This document shows, piece after piece, positions 24,222-31,538 of a stretch of 33,622 nucleotides of DNA. Source of the stretch: Natribacillus halophilus. Lineage in GTDB: Bacteria > Bacillota > Bacilli > Bacillales > Marinococcaceae. The notes under the pieces were generated by a model. That model saw nothing but the letters and a program-made list of their open reading frames with translations. It was not told the DNA's origin and searched no databases. The stretch lies in contig NZ_FNEN01000012.1 in the NCBI RefSeq assembly GCF_900100185.1, positions 36,913 through 70,534 on the forward strand, in the 5' to 3' direction. Positions within the stretch are counted from its first letter, which is position 1, and the number at the start of each line of letters is the position of its first letter. The translations under genes were made by a program, and so were the position numbers.

Positions 24222-25232
24222 ATGGAAATGTATCAAGCCTTACAAAACAGCTATAAACAGATCCTCTACAACTTTCTTAATAAAAAGAGCGAACAAAGCC
24301 TCTACGATGCCCAGCAGTTCAGCAAGAAAGTGATTGAAGAAGAAATAGCGCCGGAAGAGATTGTCAGCATCCACCTTGAAGTAATTGAAGAACTATACCC
24401 GAATTTGCCCCAGGAAACACGTGAATCTTTTGAGTTTTTACTTGAAGTGATGATCGGATACGGCATGGCTCATCGTGAGCATCAAATTTTGAAACGCAAA
24501 CAGCTGGAGCTGGAGTCGGAATTTGACGTTGCCGCTAATATGCAGGATACATTTTTGCCTAAAGAAATACCGCAAAGCAAAGACGTAGATATAGGGGTTA
24601 TCAGTGTGCCTGCCTCCAAGATGAACGGCGATTATTATAATATCATTAAGCCTGATTCTGACAGCCTCAGCATCGCTATCGCCGATATTATCGGAAAAGG
24701 TGTTCCGGCTGCCCTTTGTATGTCAATGATTAAATACGCCATGGACAGTCTCCCGGAAGACTTGATGCAGCCCGGTCAATTATTGGCAAGCTTAAATCGG
24801 ACCGTCGAGAAAAATATTGCCTCTCATATGTTTGTGACGATGATGTACGCCTCATATGATGCGCGTACGCATTTATTTTCCTACGCAGGTGCCGGTCATG
24901 AACCCGGTTTCTATTATAATGCCGCTGAAGACCGTTTCGAAGAATTGTTCGCAAAAGGCTTGGCCCTCGGTATATCCCGTGATACGCAATATCGGGAATA
25001 TCAACAGCTTCTCCAGCCGGGTGATTTTATCGTTTTGCTCTCCGATGGAGTTACGGAATGTCGGGCAGGCGAAGAGTTTTTGGAGAGGGACGAATTAACA
25101 AGATTAATCCGTTTATATCAAGATCGAAGCGTCCAGGAAATCGTTGACTGTGTCTATAAAGATCTGGAAAAGTGGCAGGACTTTCAGCTTCACGATGATT
25201 TTACACTCATCATTTTGCGCCGGGAAGTTTAA
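24222..25232 (+). CDS. rsbU: RsbU PP2C-type phosphatase
   Basis: A 336-residue protein: an N-terminal RsbT-binding helical domain (1-85), a linker helix (LKRKQLELESEFDVAANMQ), and a SpoIIE/PP2C phosphatase domain (about 115-335). Metal-site motifs are ADIIGKG (about 152-158), GAGHEPG and LLSDGVTE (about 272-279), with DDFTLIIL at the end. When bound by RsbT it removes phosphate from RsbV. Its stop codon lies within the -35 of a SigB-type promoter, and a terminator-like hairpin follows at 25261, so the message of the sensing half probably ends here. Confidence 0.95.
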   Translation: MEMYQALQNSYKQILYNFLNKKSEQSLYDAQQFSKKVIEEEIAPEEIVSIHLEVIEELYPNLPQETRESFEFLLEVMIGYGMAHREHQILKRKQLELESEFDVAANMQDTFLPKEIPQSKDVDIGVISVPASKMNGDYYNIIKPDSDSLSIAIADIIGKGVPAALCMSMIKYAMDSLPEDLMQPGQLLASLNRTVEKNIASHMFVTMMYASYDARTHLFSYAGAGHEPGFYYNAAEDRFEELFAKGLALGISRDTQYREYQQLLQPGDFIVLLSDGVTECRAGEEFLERDELTRLIRLYQDRSVQEIVDCVYKDLEKWQDFQLHDDFTLIILRREV

Positions 25233-25252
25233 TGTAAAAGCATAAAGGGTAA
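25227..25252 (+). promoter_or_regulatory. SigB-dependent promoter for rsbV-rsbW-sigB-rsbX
   Basis: GTTTAA (25227-25232) and GGGTAA (25247-25252) are 14 nt apart; the SigB consensus is GTTTAA-N12-14-GGGTAT, so only the last base deviates. The last three bases of the -35 are the rsbU stop codon. The position equals the autoregulatory SigB promoter before rsbV in B. subtilis. Confidence 0.82.
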
Positions 25253-25260
25253 TACACTAT

Positions 25261-25280
25261 ACGGCCGCTTGGCCGTTTTT
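25261..25280 (+). terminator. Terminator-like hairpin between rsbU and rsbV
   Basis: ACGGCC (25261-25266) pairs with GGCCGT (25271-25276) over GCTT, followed by five T. It would end transcripts coming from rsbRSTU. It begins at about +1 of the SigB promoter, so the SigB transcript would carry it as a 5' hairpin. Confidence 0.75.
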
Positions 25281-25314
25281 ATTTGCTTACATTTTTATAA
25301 ATACAAATGATTTA

Positions 25315-25407
25315 AAGAAAACTTGGCTTATCGCCAAGCCTTTAAGGCGAGAAGCCTTAGTTGCACTTATGCAGGATAAGAAAGTGGTTTATACTTTCTT
25401 ATCTGCC
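25315..25407 (+). repeat. 93-bp two-hairpin repeat, copy B
   Basis: Same orientation as copy C and different from it at two positions: a G for T in the second arm of hairpin 1 (GGCGAGAAGCC), which breaks one pair, and a T for C in hairpin 2, which restores a perfect GATAAGAAAGT/ACTTTCTTATC stem. It lies in the leader of the SigB-driven message, 32 nt before rsbV. Confidence 0.93.
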
Positions 25408-25439
25408 AAGGAAGACTGAACCATCGAGGAGGACATTGC

Positions 25440-25772
25440 ATGAATTTAGACGTAAAGACAGAAACTTTAGCCGAGGGAGCCAAACTATTGGTTTCCGGAG
25501 AAATCGATGCTTATACAGCCCCGCAACTGAAAGAAGCATTAATGCCCCTGGCCGAAAAACGGGAAGCTTATGTCGTCGTTGATTTAGATGGTGTCAATTA
25601 CATCGATAGCACAGGTCTGGGTATATTCGTCGGTGCGCTTAAAGCGGCGGACCAGAACAATGGTACATTGCGCCTGATTTCCCTCAATGAAAGGGTTAGA
25701 CGCCTTTTTTCGATTACCGGCCTTGATGAAATGATTGACATTGATGAGAAAAGGGAGGGTACCGGGAAATGA
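25440..25772 (+). CDS. rsbV: Anti-anti-sigma factor RsbV
   Basis: A 110-residue STAS protein. Ser57 in YIDSTGLGIFVGALK is the residue phosphorylated by RsbW; unphosphorylated RsbV binds RsbW and frees SigB. GEIDAYTAPQLKEAL is the typical N-terminal strand-helix. ATG follows CGAGGAGGAC. The stop overlaps rsbW by 4 nt. Confidence 0.96.
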   Translation: MNLDVKTETLAEGAKLLVSGEIDAYTAPQLKEALMPLAEKREAYVVVDLDGVNYIDSTGLGIFVGALKAADQNNGTLRLISLNERVRRLFSITGLDEMIDIDEKREGTGK

Positions 25773-26257
25773 CAGCACACCAGGATTTAATTGAAATGAA
25801 AGTGCCTGCTAAACCTGAATATGTAGGGATTGTCAGGCTAACCGTATCAGGGGTTGCGAATCGCGTCGGTTACACCTATGATGAAATTGAGGACATTAAG
25901 GTGGCCATTGCCGAAGCTTGTACGAATGTCGTTGACCATGCGTATCATGACGAAGGATTGATTTCCCTTGAGGTGAGCGTTCGAGAACAATTTGTAGAGT
26001 TCAGGATCACCGACTATGGGAGAGACGCAAATGCAGGGGAACTGAAAAAATACAGAGGTCCAATTCAACCTGACGAACCGATTCAGGAACTTACAGAAGG
26101 AGGACTCGGCCTTTTCCTTATCGAATCTTTAATGGATGACGTCGAAATTAAACAGAATAAGGGCGTAGCCATTGTCATGAAAAAGTTTTTTCTAAAGGAT
26201 GGGGTAACGCATGGGACCGATGGATTCGAAACAAAGACAACCAACGAAAATAGATGA
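25769..26257 (+). CDS. rsbW: Anti-sigma factor and serine kinase RsbW
   Basis: A 162-residue GHKL kinase. The N-box is AIAEACTNVVDHAYHDE (about 48-64), the G1 box ITDYGRD (about 84-90), and the glycine-rich lid TEGGLGLFLIESLMDDVE (about 112-129). It binds either SigB or RsbV, phosphorylating the latter at the cost of ATP. It overlaps rsbV by ATGA and sigB by 47 nt, which keeps the three proteins in fixed ratio. Confidence 0.96.
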   Translation: MTAHQDLIEMKVPAKPEYVGIVRLTVSGVANRVGYTYDEIEDIKVAIAEACTNVVDHAYHDEGLISLEVSVREQFVEFRITDYGRDANAGELKKYRGPIQPDEPIQELTEGGLGLFLIESLMDDVEIKQNKGVAIVMKKFFLKDGVTHGTDGFETKTTNENR

Positions 26258-27008
26258 AAACAACATTTATCAATGGATAGAAGAATTTCAACAAGAACCG
26301 ACGGATGAGATACAAACGCAATTAATTATGCACTACGATCCGCTTGTACAATCACTTGCGCGCAAATTCTCCCGCAGTCAAGGACACGATGATGATCTTT
26401 ACCAAGTCGGCATGATTGGTTTGCTGGCGGCTCTGCGCCGTTTCGATCCGTCGTTCAACCGTTCGTTTGAATCTTTCGCCGTCCCTACGATTGTCGGGGA
26501 AATTAAACGGTTTATCAGAGATAAAACCTGGAGTGTCCATGTTCCCCGGCGGATTAAAGAATTAGGTCCCAAAATCAAAAAAGCGGTGGAAGATTTAACA
26601 ACAGAACACCAGCGCTCTCCGCAAGTTTCCGAAATCGCTGCCTATTTAAATGTAAGCGAAGAAGAAGTTCTGGAAACGATGGAAATGGGAAAAAGTTATC
26701 AGGCGCTTTCCGTGGATCGTTCCATCGAAGCTGATGCTGAAGGGAGCGAGGTCACGCTGCTGGACCTTGTTGGCTCCGATGAACAAGGTTACGAGCAGAC
26801 CGATCAGCGACTGCTGTTGGACAAGGCTTTCGCAGTCCTCTCCAACCGCGAAAAAGAAATTTTACGCTGCACATATTTTGACCATTTAAGTCAAAAAGAG
26901 ACGGGAGAGCAGCTCAACATTTCGCAAATGCATGTCTCCCGCCTGCAACGGCGTGCACTTCACAAATTGCGTGAATCCATTCGCGTGGAACCTTCGGAGT
27001 GTTTATGA
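26211..27008 (+). CDS. sigB: General stress sigma factor SigB
   Basis: A 265-residue sigma-70 factor of the SigB/SigF/SigG group. Region 2 is visible as DPLVQSLARKFSRSQGHDDD then YQVGMIGLLAALRRFDP and FAVPTIVGEIKRFIRD; region 3 as VPRRIKELGPKIKKAVE; region 4 as LSNREKEILRCTYFDHLSQ and ISQMHVSRLQRRALHKL. It directs transcription of the general stress regulon. The first 47 nt lie inside rsbW. A second in-frame ATG at 26220 is possible; 26211 fits better behind AAAGGATGGGG. Confidence 0.96.
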   Translation: MGPMDSKQRQPTKIDENNIYQWIEEFQQEPTDEIQTQLIMHYDPLVQSLARKFSRSQGHDDDLYQVGMIGLLAALRRFDPSFNRSFESFAVPTIVGEIKRFIRDKTWSVHVPRRIKELGPKIKKAVEDLTTEHQRSPQVSEIAAYLNVSEEEVLETMEMGKSYQALSVDRSIEADAEGSEVTLLDLVGSDEQGYEQTDQRLLLDKAFAVLSNREKEILRCTYFDHLSQKETGEQLNISQMHVSRLQRRALHKLRESIRVEPSECL

Positions 27009-27619
27009 TTAAAATCATTGAAGAGGAACATCTAAAAGTTAAAACAGCCGCCTGTCAAAAAGAAAAACCAGGCTATACGATTTGCGGAGATGCTTATTGT
27101 ATGTTGGAGACCGAGGGCTATTTTCTCGCTGCCCTCGCCGATGGGCTTGGAAGTGGGGAGATAGCGAACCGTTCGGCGCGACTGGCCGTCGACGTTATCG
27201 AAAAGGAGCATGGAAGCCTGAGCCTTGAGAGGCTTATGTCTGCCTGCAACCAATCACTCATAAGCGAACGCGGTGTCGTTTTGACAATGTTAAAAATCGA
27301 TTACCGTACGAAAAGAATTGATTATGTCAACGTCGGAAATGTAGAATGCTTGATAAACGTGGACAATGAGACGTGTTATCGTCCCATATCCATGTCCGGT
27401 TTTCTTTCCGGGCACCGGACCGTGCCGAGGGCTAACGCCTTCCACTTCCATTCAGAATTGTCATTCGTTTTATATTCCGACGGGGTTGAGCACCATGGGA
27501 TGAAAGATGCTTTCGTTCGACACGGGGCGACCCCGGCAAGGTTTGTGAAAAATCGGGTTACCGAGCAAGGTGTCGGACACAAAGATGACATGACCATTAT
27601 CGCCGGACATATCACGTGA
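27005..27619 (+). CDS. rsbX: Feedback phosphatase RsbX
   Basis: From ATG 27005 the product has 204 residues, a single PP2C-like domain: ALADGLGSG near residue 43 (metal Asp), ERGVVLTMLKIDY, VGNVECLI, LYSDGVEHHG and KDDMTIIAGHI. RsbX removes phosphate from RsbS and RsbR and resets the stressosome. The ATG overlaps the sigB stop (ATGA); a GTG at 26999 lacks spacing to the CGGAG site. Its place at the end of the SigB-driven message makes it a negative feedback gene. Confidence 0.94.
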   Translation: MIKIIEEEHLKVKTAACQKEKPGYTICGDAYCMLETEGYFLAALADGLGSGEIANRSARLAVDVIEKEHGSLSLERLMSACNQSLISERGVVLTMLKIDYRTKRIDYVNVGNVECLINVDNETCYRPISMSGFLSGHRTVPRANAFHFHSELSFVLYSDGVEHHGMKDAFVRHGATPARFVKNRVTEQGVGHKDDMTIIAGHIT

Positions 27620-27653
27620 ACCGTTTTGTCTATTGAGGGCATAACGGTTTTTT
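27619..27653 (+). terminator. Terminator behind rsbX
   Basis: AACCGTT (27619-27625) pairs with AACGGTT (27643-27649) over a long, 17-nt loop, followed by TTTT. It closes the sigB operon. Confidence 0.7.
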
Positions 27654-27722
27654 CCTGCTGCCCGCGAGAAGCATATTATATGCTAAACTATAGGGACAGG
27701 ATGTTTAGAGGAGGCTGGAAAC

Positions 27723-29891
27723 ATGGAAACCGCGACATTGGATGCGAAAGAGACCATTAAGAGTATTGCCCATCAACTGGGGACAAAAGAACGATTTGTG
27801 AAAGCGATTGTTGATTTGCATGAAGAAGGAAACACCATCCCGTTTATGGCCCGTTATCGAAAAGAACAAACGGGAAATGCGGATGAAATGGAAATCAGAC
27901 AAGCCCTGGACCATTGGCAATATGTCAATCAGCTGCACAATCGGCAGCAAGAGGTCCTTCGTTTAATTGAGGAACAGGGAAAGCTAACGGCCCAACTGAC
28001 CGACGATATAAAAAAGACAAGCAAGCTACAGGAAGTCGAGGATATCTACCGTCCGTATAAACAAAAGAGACGCACACGAGCCACCATTGCCAAGGAAAAA
28101 GGACTGGAACCTTTTGCCGGTCGCCTTTTTCAATTGCCGCGCGAGATCGATGTGGACAGGGAGGCGGATGCTTACATAAATGAAGATGAAGACCTTGGCG
28201 ATCGGGAGGCTGTGTTAAAGGGAGTCAAAGACATTATAGCGGAATGGGTAGCCGATGACCCGGCCGTCCGCCAAAAGATGCGATCTCTTACGTGGCAGAA
28301 CGGCCAACTGCAAACGACGATCAAGAAAAAAGCCGATGATGAAGCCCGGACGTACGAAATGTACTACGACTACGCCGAGCGTATTGGCCGGATTCCGGAA
28401 CATCGCATATTGGCGGTCAATCGCGGAGAGAAGGACGATGTTTTAAAAGTACAGGTGACGGCTGACAGTTCTTTTTTAATCAACAAAATCGAGAATCTCG
28501 TCGTGAAACGTTTCGGCTCTCCCGCTGTAGAGATGGTGCAGTCCGCCATCGAAGATAGCTATAAACGGCTCATTGCACCGGCGGTGGAACGGGACATCCG
28601 CAATGATTTGACCGAGAAAGCGGATGCCCAGGCGATTCATGTATTTTCCGACAATCTAAAGCAATTGTTGTTGCAACCGCCCTTTCTGGGGAAAACGGTC
28701 CTCGGTATCGATCCCGCTTATCGAACCGGGTGCAAATGGGCGGTCGTTGATGAGACCGGCAAAATGCTGGAAACAGGGGTTTTTTATCCGACACCCCCGA
28801 ACAATGAGCAAGAGAAATCAGCAAAAGTACTGGCGTTCTTAATCGATAAGTATGCGATTACGATTATCGCGATTGGAAATGGTACAGCTTCACAGGAAAC
28901 CGAATTGTTCGTTTCTGATTTTCTTTCTCAATCTGAGATCAATATCGCCTATGTTATCACTAATGAGGCAGGCGCGAGCGTTTATTCTGCTTCAGACGTC
29001 GCACGCGAGGAGTTCCCCGATTTGGAAGTGGAAGAGCGCAGCGCCATATCAATCGCCCGAAGATTGCAGGATCCCCTTTCCGAACTTGTGAAAATTGATC
29101 CTCGCTCCATCGGTGTCGGACAGTATCAACATGATGTCAGCGCCAAACAGCTGAGCAGTTCCCTTGATTTCGTTGTGGAGACGGCGGTGAACCAAGTGGG
29201 GGTTGATGTGAATACGGCATCGACAAGTTTATTGCAACACGTCTCGGGGTTGAATAAAATGGTGGCCAATCAAATCGTGAAGCAGCGGGAGACCAACGGA
29301 AAATACAAAACGAGGGCACAACTCACTTCAGTCCCTCGTTTAGGGGCAAAAACATATGAGCAGGCGGCAGGGTTTCTGCGCATCGCCGATGGAGACGAAC
29401 CGCTTGATCGAACCCCTATTCACCCGGAAAGCTACGCGGTGACTGAGCGATTGCTTACGGACATGGATGTGCACGATTGGGATCTCGGTTCGAATGCGAT
29501 TAAAGAAAAAGTGGACCAATTGAATTTGGGTGAAGCGTCTCAGCGATTGGAGATTGGAGAAATCACCTTACAGGATATCGCTGAAGCATTGGTTCGTCCA
29601 AATCGGGATCCGCGGGAAGACTTACCCACGCCTTTGTTGAAAACAGGGGTGATGTCGATGGAAGATCTGGAGAAAGGGATGGAGCTGCAAGGGACCGTCC
29701 GTAACGTTGTTGACTTCGGCGCCTTCGTCGACATTGGTGTGAAAGAAGACGGCCTCGTCCACGTATCCAAGCTCGCTAATCGTTTTATCAAGCATCCCCA
29801 GGAGGTCGTCGCTGTTGGGGACATCGTGACCGTTTGGGTTGAAGATGTGGATATTCAAAAAGGAAGAATCTCTTTGACGATGAGAAAATAA
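27723..29891 (+). CDS. tex: Tex family RNA-binding transcription factor
   Basis: A full-length, 722-residue Tex protein (B. subtilis YdcI type). The N-terminal helical part runs to about 200; the YqgF-like RNase-H fold begins near 325 (VLGIDPAYRTGCKWAVVDE) and includes IGNGTASQETE; then the two helix-hairpin-helix units (VGVDVNTAS, GLNKMVANQIV, and LTSVPRLGAKTYEQAAGFL); and a C-terminal S1 domain (about 650-720, GTVRNVVDFGAFVDIGVKED). Tex binds nucleic acid and affects transcription and stress survival. ATG 27723 follows GAGGAGGCTGG. Its stop codon (29889-29891) lies at the border of repeat copy C, but the length is normal, so nothing is missing. Confidence 0.95.
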   Translation: METATLDAKETIKSIAHQLGTKERFVKAIVDLHEEGNTIPFMARYRKEQTGNADEMEIRQALDHWQYVNQLHNRQQEVLRLIEEQGKLTAQLTDDIKKTSKLQEVEDIYRPYKQKRRTRATIAKEKGLEPFAGRLFQLPREIDVDREADAYINEDEDLGDREAVLKGVKDIIAEWVADDPAVRQKMRSLTWQNGQLQTTIKKKADDEARTYEMYYDYAERIGRIPEHRILAVNRGEKDDVLKVQVTADSSFLINKIENLVVKRFGSPAVEMVQSAIEDSYKRLIAPAVERDIRNDLTEKADAQAIHVFSDNLKQLLLQPPFLGKTVLGIDPAYRTGCKWAVVDETGKMLETGVFYPTPPNNEQEKSAKVLAFLIDKYAITIIAIGNGTASQETELFVSDFLSQSEINIAYVITNEAGASVYSASDVAREEFPDLEVEERSAISIARRLQDPLSELVKIDPRSIGVGQYQHDVSAKQLSSSLDFVVETAVNQVGVDVNTASTSLLQHVSGLNKMVANQIVKQRETNGKYKTRAQLTSVPRLGAKTYEQAAGFLRIADGDEPLDRTPIHPESYAVTERLLTDMDVHDWDLGSNAIKEKVDQLNLGEASQRLEIGEITLQDIAEALVRPNRDPREDLPTPLLKTGVMSMEDLEKGMELQGTVRNVVDFGAFVDIGVKEDGLVHVSKLANRFIKHPQEVVAVGDIVTVWVEDVDIQKGRISLTMRK

Positions 29892-29983
29892 AGAAAACTT
29901 GGCTTATCGCCAAGCCTTTAAGGCGATAAGCCTTAGTTGCACTTATGCAGGATAAGAAAGTGGTTTATACTTTCTTACCTGCC
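29891..29983 (+). repeat. 93-bp two-hairpin repeat, copy C
   Basis: This copy has a perfect 11-bp hairpin 1 (GGCTTATCGCC with GGCGATAAGCC). Hairpin 2 pairs GATAAGAAAGT with ACTTTCTTACC through one wobble pair. The two bases before it (TA, 29889-29890) are also shared by all copies, so the tex stop codon TAA is formed from the edge of the element. AATAAA occurs on both sides (29887-29892 and 29984-29989), a possible short target duplication, but the other copies lack one. Confidence 0.93.
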
Positions 29984-29988
29984 AATAA

Positions 29989-30018
29989 AAAACCTGCGTC
30001 TATACGCGCAGGTTTTCT
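29989..30018. terminator. Bidirectional terminator between tex and cmpA
   Basis: AACCTGCG (29991-29998) pairs with CGCAGGTT (30007-30014). A run of A before it and T after it gives T tails on both strands. Confidence 0.85.
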
Positions 30019-30060
30019 ATATCAAGATAAGCATTTAAATGGTATGATGTACAAAGGTGG

Positions 30061-30186
30061 TTAAAGAACCTCTTCCTGAGTATTGCGTTTCAAATAAGTG
30101 TACCAACATTGGTTAAGCATAACGATTTCATAACGATTTTTTTCAAAATAAGCCTTTTCCAATTGTTTCTTGAGCCAGTAAGGCAC
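30061..30186 (-). CDS. cmpA: Cortex morphogenetic protein CmpA
   Basis: A small 41-residue protein read from GTG 30186-30184 with GGAGGGA upstream. It begins MPYWLKKQLEKAYFEKNRYE and continues with the LNQCWY motif, both close to B. subtilis CmpA (37 residues) as I remember it. CmpA works with the ClpXP adaptor system in checking spore envelope assembly by turning over SpoIVA. Its position between tex and sprT, on the opposite strand, is also the same. The presence of cmpA and sleB-like genes argues that the organism forms spores. Confidence 0.9.
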   Translation of the reverse strand: MPYWLKKQLEKAYFEKNRYEIVMLNQCWYTYLKRNTQEEVL

Positions 30187-30296
30187 TTCAGATCCCTCCT
30201 TGTTCGCGAGACCTTAAAGGCTTTACGATTATTATATGTAGGAATGGTTGTCAACGTTGAGCACGATTTAAGCGCGTTGAAGAAAGGACATTCAGG

Positions 30297-30764
30297 ATGA
30301 CCGATGAACAATTGCAACAGCTGACGGAAGAATTATCCCGTCTTTATTTTAAAAGAACGTTTCGCCATCGCATTCGCTTTAACCCTCGGCTGCGAACAAC
30401 CGGCGGGCGTTATCTGCTTGCCAGCCACGAGATTGAAATTAACCCGAAACATGAAGCGCATTTCGGCCGCGAGGAATTAAAAGCGATCATTAAACACGAA
30501 CTCTGCCATTATCATCTTCATTTAGAAGGCAAAGGCTATCAACATAAAGACAGGGACTTTAAAAACTTGCTTGAAAAAGTGGGCGGCTCAAGGCATTGCC
30601 AGGCAGTCCCCGGGATGAGAAAGACACAGCCGATCAAATATTATTATGCGTGTGTCGATTGCCAACACGTTTATCCGCGGAAGCGGGCGATGGATACGCA
30701 AAAGTTCGTCTGTGGCATTTGTGGAGGCAAGTTAAAAATGCGTGAAAGGTCATTGACGACATAA
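30297..30764 (+). CDS. sprT: SprT-like zinc metalloprotein
   Basis: A 155-residue SprT-family protein (B. subtilis YdcK). The metallopeptidase motif HELCH is at residues 67-71, within IIKHELCHYHLHLEGKGYQH; the C-terminus is a zinc ribbon with two CxxC pairs (CVDC and CGIC, about 122-145). RHRIRFNPRLRTTGGRYLL is the usual N-terminal strand. The bacterial proteins are thought to be nucleic-acid associated, and proteolytic activity is not well shown. ATG 30297 follows AAAGGAC. Confidence 0.93.
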   Translation: MTDEQLQQLTEELSRLYFKRTFRHRIRFNPRLRTTGGRYLLASHEIEINPKHEAHFGREELKAIIKHELCHYHLHLEGKGYQHKDRDFKNLLEKVGGSRHCQAVPGMRKTQPIKYYYACVDCQHVYPRKRAMDTQKFVCGICGGKLKMRERSLTT

Positions 30765-30835
30765 CATACCTGTGGTACATTATAAAAGGCCGTTTCGGGA
30801 GCGGTTCATTTTTGTACCGGGACACAAATTATAAG

Positions 30836-30864
30836 TTGACAAGTCTACTTACTTCATGTACTAT
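30836..30864 (+). promoter_or_regulatory. Strong SigA promoter of the tRNA operon
   Basis: TTGACA (30836-30841) is a perfect -35 and TACTAT (30859-30864) a good -10, 17 nt apart. It lies 30 nt before the first tRNA. Confidence 0.88.
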
Positions 30865-30894
30865 CGAATTTGTCGAAAAAACAAGGAAGCATAT

Positions 30895-30969
30895 TCCGCA
30901 GTAGCTCAGGGGTAGAGCAATCGACTGTTAATCGATCTGTCGCTGGTTCGAATCCGGCCTGCGGAGCCA
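30895..30969 (+). tRNA. tRNA-Asn (GTT)
   Basis: Acceptor TCCGCAG pairs with CTGCGGA, the anticodon loop carries GTT, the T-loop is GGTTCGAATCC, and CCA is encoded. First tRNA of the operon, as in trnS of B. subtilis. Confidence 0.97.
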
Positions 30970-30971
30970 GC

Positions 30972-31062
30972 GGAGAAGTACTCAAGTGGCTGAAGAGGCG
31001 CCCCTGCTAAGGGTGTAGGTCGCGCAAGCGACGCGAGGGTTCAAATCCCTCCTTCTCCGCCA
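30972..31062 (+). tRNA. tRNA-Ser (GCT)
   Basis: Acceptor GGAGAAG pairs with CTTCTCC, anticodon GCT lies in CCTGCTAAG, the long variable arm is present, and CCA is encoded. Only 2 nt separate it from tRNA-Asn. Confidence 0.97.
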
Positions 31063-31072
31063 TTCCAGAATA

Positions 31073-31174
31073 CAGAAGTCAGAGGCCAGAAGCCAGAAGC
31101 CAGAATGGATCGAATTGGTTTGCCAATTCGCACATTAAATCCGACATCCGGCTTCCGACATCTGATATCCGACA
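31073..31174. repeat. Heptad-built imperfect palindrome inside the tRNA operon
   Basis: Left arm: five heptads CAGAAGT, CAGAGGC, CAGAAGC, CAGAAGC, CAGAATG (31073-31107). Right arm: TCCGACA, TCCGGCT, TCCGACA, TCTGATA, TCCGACA (31140-31174). Read as NN-YCRGA, the right arm is the reverse complement type of the left. Between them sits a perfect hairpin, CGAATTGG (31111-31118), loop TTTG, CCAATTCG (31123-31130). It fills the spacer between tRNA-Ser and tRNA-Glu. Confidence 0.85.
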
Positions 31175-31175
31175 C

Positions 31176-31250
31176 GGCCCGTTGGTCAAGGGGTTAAGAC
31201 ACCGCCCTTTCACGGCGGTAACGCGGGTTCGAATCCCGCACGGGTCACCA
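31176..31250 (+). tRNA. tRNA-Glu (TTC)
   Basis: Acceptor GGCCCGT pairs with ACGGGTC (one G-U), anticodon TTC lies in CCTTTCACG, the T-loop is GGTTCGAATCC, and CCA is encoded. Confidence 0.97.
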
Positions 31251-31257
31251 TTATTTC

Positions 31258-31333
31258 GGAGGGTTAGCTCAGTTGGGAGAGCATCTGCCTTACAAGCAGG
31301 AGGTCGGCGGTTCGAGCCCGTCACCCTCCACCA
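31258..31333 (+). tRNA. tRNA-Val (TAC)
   Basis: Acceptor GGAGGGT pairs with ACCCTCC, anticodon TAC lies in CCTTACAAG, and CCA is encoded. B. subtilis trnS has no Val at this place as I recall it. Confidence 0.97.
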
Positions 31334-31348
31334 TTGAGAGAGCGAAAT

Positions 31349-31424
31349 GGGCCTGTAGTGTAGCGGTGAACATGCCTGCCTGTCACGCAGGAGATCGCGG
31401 GTTCGAATCCCGTCAGGCCCGCCA
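31349..31424 (+). tRNA. tRNA-Asp (GTC)
   Basis: Acceptor GGGCCTG pairs with CAGGCCC, anticodon GTC lies in CCTGTCACG, and CCA is encoded. Confidence 0.97.
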
Positions 31425-31437
31425 TTTTCAATGAATT

Positions 31438-31512
31438 TGGGCCATAGCCAAGTGGTAAGGCATCAGGTTTTGGTCCTGAGATGCGCTGGTTCGAATCCAG
31501 CTGGCCCAGCCA
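31438..31512 (+). tRNA. tRNA-Gln (TTG)
   Basis: Acceptor TGGGCCA pairs with TGGCCCA, anticodon TTG lies in GTTTTGGTCC, and CCA is encoded. Confidence 0.97.
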
Positions 31513-31538
31513 CTTAAGATTAGAGCATGCATATACAA

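Noticed and set aside
27723-29891. tex cut short by repeat copy C
   Set aside because: The S1 domain is complete and the length of 722 residues is normal for the family.
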